This document shows, in pieces, positions 58,416-64,000 of a DNA stretch of 64,000 nt. The notes beneath the pieces are model-generated. The model was not told the DNA's origin. It saw only the letters and a list, made by a program, of their open reading frames with translations, and did no database searches. How positions within the stretch are numbered: the first letter of the stretch is position 1; every line of letters starts with the position of its first letter. The stretch covers positions 17,434,392-17,498,391 of the forward strand of contig NC_067203.1 of NCBI RefSeq assembly GCF_026262505.1. The letters run 5' to 3'. The stretch comes from Trichomonas vaginalis G3. Taxonomy: Eukaryota > Parabasalia > Trichomonadida > Trichomonadidae. The position numbers and the translations under genes were made by a program.

Positions 58416-58461
58416 TTAAACTTTTAGATTTTTTTTTTGTGCTGGACTATCTTTTTTTAAA

Positions 58462-61176
58462 ATGTCTGAAGATTTTCAAAAAGTAATTAATTATGGACAA
58501 GAATTGATTAACAACCAAGGCATATTCGCGAAAAAGGAAATACTTTCTTATACTTTCGAAGAGATTGAACAATGTTTTAACAAGTTTAAAGAAAATTCCG
58601 ACATTAATTTCACAGCTGGTTTTGTCTCATCAGTTTGTGATGCAATAATATCGAATTGGCAATCATTCTCAGACGAACAAAAGGAAAATATCAAAAAATT
58701 AACCATTGAAATTATTAATTCTCAGATTTCAGCTCAATATGCATTACGTCTTTCATACTATGCATCAAGACTTTATCAGACATTAAATTCTGAATGGAAT
58801 GAATTTTCAAATTTAATCTTCGAATCTTCTTCTATTTCAGATACATTAGCATTCATTTTCATTGGTGCTTTTGATACTTTCCAGCAAGAATACATCCAAC
58901 AGAACAAAGACAAAATAACAAACAGAATTTTTGAATTTTTATCAAAAGTTTCAATAGTAGTTCAATTACGCTTATTGAATTTACTCTGCTGCATCGATAA
59001 CCTTCAATTATCAGAAGAAAAACTATCTCTTCTTTGGAATTATATTTTTAATATCATATTTGTTCGTCCTTCAGCATTAATTGTTATCAATACCATCTTA
59101 ACTGGTATATTCAATGACTATCATACAATCCAGCAGCTTCAAAAGCCTGGTTTTGAAACAAAAGAAAATTATATTTCTTCATTAAGGTTATTATTTACAT
59201 TTAACCCTGAAAAAACAATTGAACTTCTTTCAAAACTTGTTGATGACCCACAACAAGAGTTCGTTGATGCTCTCAACAGCGAATTTCTTGATACCGTTCA
59301 ACCAAACCAGATGGCAGCAATTTCTGACTATATCTTTAAAGAAGAGCCATTAAAAGTCAAGCGTTTAACAGTTCTCACTCCTTTAATTCCATATTTGGCA
59401 AATTCAAATCCAAAATTTGTCGAAAAAGCCATAGAAATCCTCAAGATCACATCAGAAGATAATGAGCAAAAGGAATCATTCCTAACCATCTTGAAATATG
59501 GCTCTTCCGCCCTATTAAATGCCGAAAAAATGAATTTTGTTCTACAAACATTGATTTCTTTAATGGCCAACGATGATGAGATCGGAAAGAGAGCTGCTGA
59601 TGTTTCCAAAGCCGCTTTCAAATCTGGATTAATCAAAACAAGACAAGATATCAAGTTTGTTATTACAAAATACCAAACAGTTAGTCCAAATTTGCAGCCA
59701 TCATTGATAATTTCTCTTGACTCTCTCGCTAACTCAGAGGGTTTCGATTCCCATTTAATAACTCCTTTGGTCGAATTTGTGAGGACACAACTAAGAAATG
59801 CATCGACAAAGGAAGAAATCAAGGCTTCTTGCTTCACATTGATCTCCTCCTTAGCAGAAAAGGATGAAAACGTTCCATTTACCCTCCAAAACGATTTATT
59901 AAGAAATATGCCAGAACTTTTGAATGGAGATGACCAGTCCAAGCAAAGTGCAGCTCAAATTATCTATCTCTTGGCAGTTTTGGCCCCAGATTCAATCAAA
60001 AAACTTCCAGATGGCGCAATCGACACTTTATTCGGCCTTACAAGGACAGAAGGCAAGTCATCTGAAATCAGAGGCGCAATTGGTGAATCATTGGCCGGAA
60101 TTGTTGCAAGTTGCGGAATTAAAGCATTATATCCACAATTAGTTGATTTAATTGACTCCTTCTTGAAGACAGGTGAAAGAAACTTAGGTATTTCTGCATC
60201 TACAATGGTCATCATCGCTTGCGAATGCTTCGAAGGCAGATTAGGTCAAAATGTCATGTTATCATGCGCAAGAGCAGCAGCACAGACCGACTACGCACCT
60301 CTATTTAACTCATTTGTTGAAGGATTAAGGAGAATTGCTTCCACTCAACCTGTTGATAAATGGAATTTGGATTTCTCACTTGAAATCGTAAATGGTTTCG
60401 TAAAAGTTGCTGAGATTGAGCCAATCTCTTCATGGTACAACTTGAGAACTCCATTGTACTCTTATTTCACGATTGTCATGCAAAAGTTGGGAAGTTTCGC
60501 TTCTCCTTTGATTCCTTACCTTTTGGACATCGTTTCTGATTGCGTTGATCCTATGGTTGATGTTGTTTTCGAACCTGTGAAGAGAATTTACGAATTAAAT
60601 TTGATTGACGACGAAACAAAGGATAAACTCATTGACAGATGCTGCACAAAGTTATTGCAGGCTAAATCATTTGAGATGCTTCACTTTGCTGTCAATAATA
60701 CAAAAGATTTAGAAAAATTTGCTTCAATTGTTGCAGAACAACTGAGAAAGATCGACCAAACCGAACAGACCGAGAATGTAGATGATGAATGGATGTGTAA
60801 TTTAGCTCTTTCTCTTCTTGTTCTCAATGAAAGAGGTGCTCAAATTGAAGATGACGATTTGGAGACAGCAATTGTCTGCTTCCCTCCTGAACCATCATAT
60901 AAAATCAGTGAGGACATGATAAAGCAGGTTATCAGAGTTTCAAAGGCAGAATTATCTGATGATTTGAAAATGGTTGTTTCTAAAGTCATTTTTGACTTCT
61001 TGTTGCTCCCTAAGCAGGAAGTTGCTCCTCATGGTATCCAGAATTCGTTCGTAACCCAATTAAAGGACTCTTTCGCAAAACTTGTCAAATCAGACAAAGA
61101 AATTGAGAATGAACTTGTTAGATACTGTGGAGGAGTTAAATCAAAGGTAGGAAAACTTAACCAATTAATCAGATAA
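58462..61176 (+). CDS. HEAT-repeat protein, karyopherin-beta-like, 904 aa
   Basis: All-helical throughout with HEAT-type pairs, e.g. KVSIVVQLRLLNLLCCIDNL (~168), RAADVSKAAFKSGLIKTRQD (~378), KQSAAQIIYLLAVLAPDSIK (~495), IRGAIGESLAGIVASCGIKA (~540) and FASPLIPYLLDIVSDCVDPM (~680). Length and the acidic/helical C-terminus fit importin-beta family receptors such as importin-4/5, which carry cargo through nuclear pores. No specific signature settles the subfamily, so another HEAT scaffold is possible. T-rich leader ATCTTTTTTTAAA before the ATG. Confidence 0.65.
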   Translation: MSEDFQKVINYGQELINNQGIFAKKEILSYTFEEIEQCFNKFKENSDINFTAGFVSSVCDAIISNWQSFSDEQKENIKKLTIEIINSQISAQYALRLSYYASRLYQTLNSEWNEFSNLIFESSSISDTLAFIFIGAFDTFQQEYIQQNKDKITNRIFEFLSKVSIVVQLRLLNLLCCIDNLQLSEEKLSLLWNYIFNIIFVRPSALIVINTILTGIFNDYHTIQQLQKPGFETKENYISSLRLLFTFNPEKTIELLSKLVDDPQQEFVDALNSEFLDTVQPNQMAAISDYIFKEEPLKVKRLTVLTPLIPYLANSNPKFVEKAIEILKITSEDNEQKESFLTILKYGSSALLNAEKMNFVLQTLISLMANDDEIGKRAADVSKAAFKSGLIKTRQDIKFVITKYQTVSPNLQPSLIISLDSLANSEGFDSHLITPLVEFVRTQLRNASTKEEIKASCFTLISSLAEKDENVPFTLQNDLLRNMPELLNGDDQSKQSAAQIIYLLAVLAPDSIKKLPDGAIDTLFGLTRTEGKSSEIRGAIGESLAGIVASCGIKALYPQLVDLIDSFLKTGERNLGISASTMVIIACECFEGRLGQNVMLSCARAAAQTDYAPLFNSFVEGLRRIASTQPVDKWNLDFSLEIVNGFVKVAEIEPISSWYNLRTPLYSYFTIVMQKLGSFASPLIPYLLDIVSDCVDPMVDVVFEPVKRIYELNLIDDETKDKLIDRCCTKLLQAKSFEMLHFAVNNTKDLEKFASIVAEQLRKIDQTEQTENVDDEWMCNLALSLLVLNERGAQIEDDDLETAIVCFPPEPSYKISEDMIKQVIRVSKAELSDDLKMVVSKVIFDFLLLPKQEVAPHGIQNSFVTQLKDSFAKLVKSDKEIENELVRYCGGVKSKVGKLNQLIR

Positions 61177-61659
61177 TTATGATTTTAATTTATTTTTTAT
61201 TCTTTCTTATATTTTTTATTTATAGATATTAAAGCATCTTTTTCATTCTAGGTCGATTGATTTTGATAATAACAACCATACAATGTTCTGTATTTCATAA
61301 TTTTAATACATCTGCATTTGTTTCATTGTTTCAAATACAAAATAACATCATCAAAAGATAAATTATTCAGATAGAATGTAGAAAGAAAACTTTTCCTAAA
61401 TAGGCATTTGAATTCACCCATAAATAGAACTCTTTTCTTTACATGATGGAAAATATCTTGAAAATAAATATCATAAACGATGAAAATTTATATATAACAT
61501 GTATAATACAAGCTGCAATGTACTAAACATTTACAAGAATCAAAACTGAAGGATTGATATGGCGAGGAAAAAAATATAGTTTTTATGTAAACTTCAGAAT
61601 TTTCAATTTTCATGTAAAGATTTAAAAAAACGTGCCAAGAACAAATATAAAAAAAAATC
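61177..61659. other. Intergenic, nothing seen
   Basis: AT-rich. No repeat or coding pattern found. Confidence 0.6.
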
Positions 61660-62559
61660 ATGGAAGAGAAAATCATGAAGATGGCGATGAACTCGTCAAC
61701 ATACGAGAATCAATATAAACAAGGTGATGCTCTTGTCAAGTTAGGCAAACCAGATGCTGCTCTTCAAAAGTTCAAGAGTGTTTGTGAAAATCTTGAAGTT
61801 CTAATGAAAGCAAATCCAGCAGCAAGAATAGAATCCCATTTAATTCCAATGTCACTTACAAAAATGGCTGATATTTACAAAGATAAGAAAGACGTTAATA
61901 AGGCTCTTGCATTAATGAAGAATGCACGTCATTTCCTTGAATACATGTGTGCAAATAAGCCAAACCGCGAAGATGAGGACTCTGATGAAGCAGATAACGC
62001 AGAACATTATACTCTTGGTGCATTATTCGTTGAGATGCACAAAGCATTTGATATGGAAGATGCCACACCACCATCAGATGCAGAAGAGATCACTCGTATC
62101 TTCTTGGAAGCCAAGAAAAAACATGAGGAAGAAACTGCCCGTAAAAACATCGAAAAGCTAAAGGCAATCAACGAAGCTCGTAAGGAAAAGTTACGTAATT
62201 CCCGTTGGGCAAGATTCGTCGAATTAGTTAATGATCACCCAATTGCTTTCGCTATTGGCTCTGTTGTCTTCTTAAGTGTCTTCTTGATCATTTCTCTTAT
62301 GATGTTTACTATCGAACCACCCGTAAACGTATTCGATCAAAAACGCTCTAAATACGAAAAGAATTTACCACCTGACTACGTTCCCCCGGGCCAAAGACAT
62401 GGACATACTCATAACCATGAGCATGAAAAAGCTAGTGCCGAGAGATCTAAAGCAGAACAGGAAAGATTAAAGAAGATGATGGAAGATTTGAGTAAATACG
62501 TGGATAAAGAGGATCTGAAACAGAACCCAATGGATGATCAGGCTAAGCAAGAACTTTAA
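61660..62559 (+). CDS. Single-span protein with TPR-like N-terminal domain, 299 aa
   Basis: The N-terminal ~150 residues are helical, with TPR-like pairs (YKQGDALVKLGKPDAALQKF, LTKMADIYKDKKDVNKALAL). A coiled, basic stretch precedes one transmembrane segment at ~208-230 (IAFAIGSVVFLSVFLIISLM). After the membrane come VPPGQRHGHTHNHEHEKAS (a His-rich possible metal site) and a charged coiled coil. Topology is likely N-terminal cytosolic. TPR plus a tail anchor-like span suggests a membrane receptor or adaptor on the ER or hydrogenosome. The family is not recognised. Confidence 0.7.
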   Translation: MEEKIMKMAMNSSTYENQYKQGDALVKLGKPDAALQKFKSVCENLEVLMKANPAARIESHLIPMSLTKMADIYKDKKDVNKALALMKNARHFLEYMCANKPNREDEDSDEADNAEHYTLGALFVEMHKAFDMEDATPPSDAEEITRIFLEAKKKHEEETARKNIEKLKAINEARKEKLRNSRWARFVELVNDHPIAFAIGSVVFLSVFLIISLMMFTIEPPVNVFDQKRSKYEKNLPPDYVPPGQRHGHTHNHEHEKASAERSKAEQERLKKMMEDLSKYVDKEDLKQNPMDDQAKQEL

Positions 62560-63068
62560 ACTATAATTAGATTTGTATTCATGATTATAAAATAAAAAAA
62601 CAATTGTTTACCAATTTTGAATATATCCATTCATTTAGATTCCATTAGTCTCTACATTTGTTATTTGATACTGTTAGATACCAAAAAAATATTGGTTAAT
62701 AATTAACTCAATTAGCTCCTCATATAATAAAAACTTTTTCTGTGAATAAAGAACTAAAAGTTCCCTAATAAATCAAAAGATGTGAGAGAATTTTCATAGA
62801 AAAATCTAATCTTTTCTTTTATCTTCCATTAGTAGTAGTGTTAAAATACACAAATAAAAATATGTATAAGATTTTAAACAAATAGCTTTATTACATATAA
62901 ATCTCCGTTATAAAAAGATTTCCTTTTTTGTTTTCCGTATAAGAATATAAAATACAAGTATAATTAGTTAAGAAAGCATATATAATTCAAGCGTGAAGAA
63001 TTCTATAAGTAAGCTCAAATATTTTTATAATTTTTTGTGATTTTGATATAACTGATAGGCTAATACAA
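62560..63068. other. Convergent intergenic region, nothing seen
   Basis: AT-rich 3' regions of two genes. No repeat seen. Confidence 0.6.
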
Positions 63069-63488
63069 TTATATTTTGATTCTGATTCTGAATACTGATT
63101 TGCTTGGATTAGATTCTGTTGTTATAAGAGTACTATTTCCATAAACTGATTCTGCTGTTTTTCTATCTAAATTCATTTCATTTGTAGCATAATCTATTAA
63201 ATTTTCGCGTATTTTTTCTGTATTGACAGCATCTTGGCTCATTAACAATGATAAGATTTGATCTCTTGAAATTTTTTTCATTTGAATTTTTGTTGTTCGT
63301 TGTGTTTTAGCTCTTTTGACAGCATCTGGATCGTGCTCGTGTAAATCTCTTCTAATTTTGCGAGCAAGTCCAGATTCTTCCATAGCTCTCTTTCTGAATG
63401 ACATTGTGCTTGTCATTGTTTTAGACATTGTTTGCATTCCTGTTGTTTCATATGGATCTCTAGTATAAACACTAAAACGAGAATTCAT
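63069..63488 (-). CDS. Unknown basic host protein, 139 aa
   Basis: Family not recognised. The N-terminal ~40 residues are Thr/Met/Ser-rich and flexible. The middle is basic and helical (MEESGLARKIRRDLHEHDPD, then AVKRAKTQRTTKIQMKKISR), and the C-terminal part has a short helical pattern (EKIRENLIDYATNEMNLDRK). The layout resembles small cytoskeletal or nucleic-acid-binding proteins. The minus-strand leader has AAAAAGTGATTTTTTT about 10 bases before the ATG. Confidence 0.55.
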   Translation of the reverse strand: MNSRFSVYTRDPYETTGMQTMSKTMTSTMSFRKRAMEESGLARKIRRDLHEHDPDAVKRAKTQRTTKIQMKKISRDQILSLLMSQDAVNTEKIRENLIDYATNEMNLDRKTAESVYGNSTLITTESNPSKSVFRIRIKI

Positions 63489-64000
63489 TAAAAATTAAAA
63501 AAATCACTTTTTGTACGTTTAATACTCAGTTATTATTAATTCCGTGTAAACTTAACAATTTCATTCAATTTTTCTTAATATTCGGCAAGATTTATAAAAA
63601 ACATAAAAAATTTTTATAATTAACATATAAATTTATAAATTAATAACACACAGAAAATAAAGAAAAAGTAAAATAAATATAAGAAAAAATAAAGATATTA
63701 ATAAATAAAATATTACTGATATTTTGTTTGTAATGAAAGTAGTAAATCGGTGGTTAGATAAATTGATAATGAATTTCCAAATTAATTGTCAATATTTGGA
63801 AAAAATAATTTTTTTTTCATTACTAACAAAAAAATACCATTTTTGTGCTAAACCATGGAGTTGACTCAATAAAAGCGGGTCTTCTCGGTCGAATTTTTTG
63901 GTAATTCGCTGTAATTTTATATATATGATATATATGTAAGTTTTAGGCATTCATGTACGTGTCAGGAGCTATTGAAGCTGGTAATTGTTCGATCTTGAGT
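63489..64000. other. Intergenic to window end
   Basis: AT-rich. Near 63838-63900 a short plus-strand stretch reads IFVLNHGVDSIKAGLLGRIF, faintly like an actin-family N-terminus, but it soon meets a stop and is not called. The window ends before any following gene is clear. Confidence 0.3.

Larger units (their letters stand above)
56546..58461. other. Repeat-rich intergenic region
   Basis: Holds the 214-bp repeat copy 2 and, abutting it, a TTAA-flanked unit of about 1.04 kb with internal direct repeats (listed separately). A 91-codon open stretch at 57363-57638 lies wholly in these repeats and is not called as a gene. Confidence 0.6.

Noticed and set aside
1-64000. CRISPR arrays, rRNA and tRNA genes
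   Set aside because: No regularly spaced repeats, no rRNA-like stretches and no convincing T-loop/acceptor pairing were found by eye. A tRNA search program was not available.
1-64000. Trichomonad introns
   Set aside because: No GTAYGT donor paired with the conserved ACTAACACACAG-type acceptor was seen near any gene.

Overview
The window looks like nuclear DNA of a parabasalid flagellate, most likely Trichomonas vaginalis or Tritrichomonas foetus. The evidence is AT-rich sequence, intronless genes with very short leaders, ankyrin/DUF3447-type and BspA-like gene families, an initiator-binding-domain (IBD) protein of the type known from trichomonads, flagellar genes (DNAAF1-like, DZIP1-like) and a Polinton/Maverick element. 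The species was not settled.

Positions 1 to about 16.9 kb are a large Polinton (Maverick) fossil whose left end lies outside the window. Left to right it carries a phage-type fibre gene, a retroviral-like integrase, an unknown gene between perfect 62-bp inverted repeats, two KilA-N genes, an unknown minus-strand gene, protein-primed DNA polymerase B, a candidate minor capsid gene, small charged proteins, the major capsid region and six small genes. Fibre, integrase, polymerase and capsid regions are broken (about a dozen breaks in all). Most small genes still look whole, so decay seems fairly recent. A shared two-part upstream motif precedes many element genes, and three GC-rich double-hairpin modules lie inside three of its genes.

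From about 17 to 64 kb is ordinary host DNA, with one gene per 2 to 3 kb on both strands. It holds membrane-traffic genes (two Rab GTPases, a Vps8/Vps18-type RING protein), nuclear transport genes (ARM-repeat and karyopherin-beta-like proteins), translation and signalling genes (eIF4E-like, PDK1-like AGC kinase), flagellar assembly genes (DNAAF1-like, DZIP1-like), a nucleoside monophosphate kinase, a membrane-anchored S1/P1 nuclease, an Hrd3/SEL1L-like Sel1-repeat protein, a surface protein, an IBD transcription factor, an ankyrin protein and several unknown proteins.

Between the host genes lie decayed ankyrin copies, a BspA-like pseudogene split by a Mutator-like MITE with a 10-bp target duplication, a 214-bp repeat present twice in opposite orientation 18 kb apart, and two units with inverted ends flanked by TTAA. 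The strongest candidates for undescribed biology are the double-hairpin modules inside Polinton genes, the element-wide promoter architecture and the small-transposon families in the host half.
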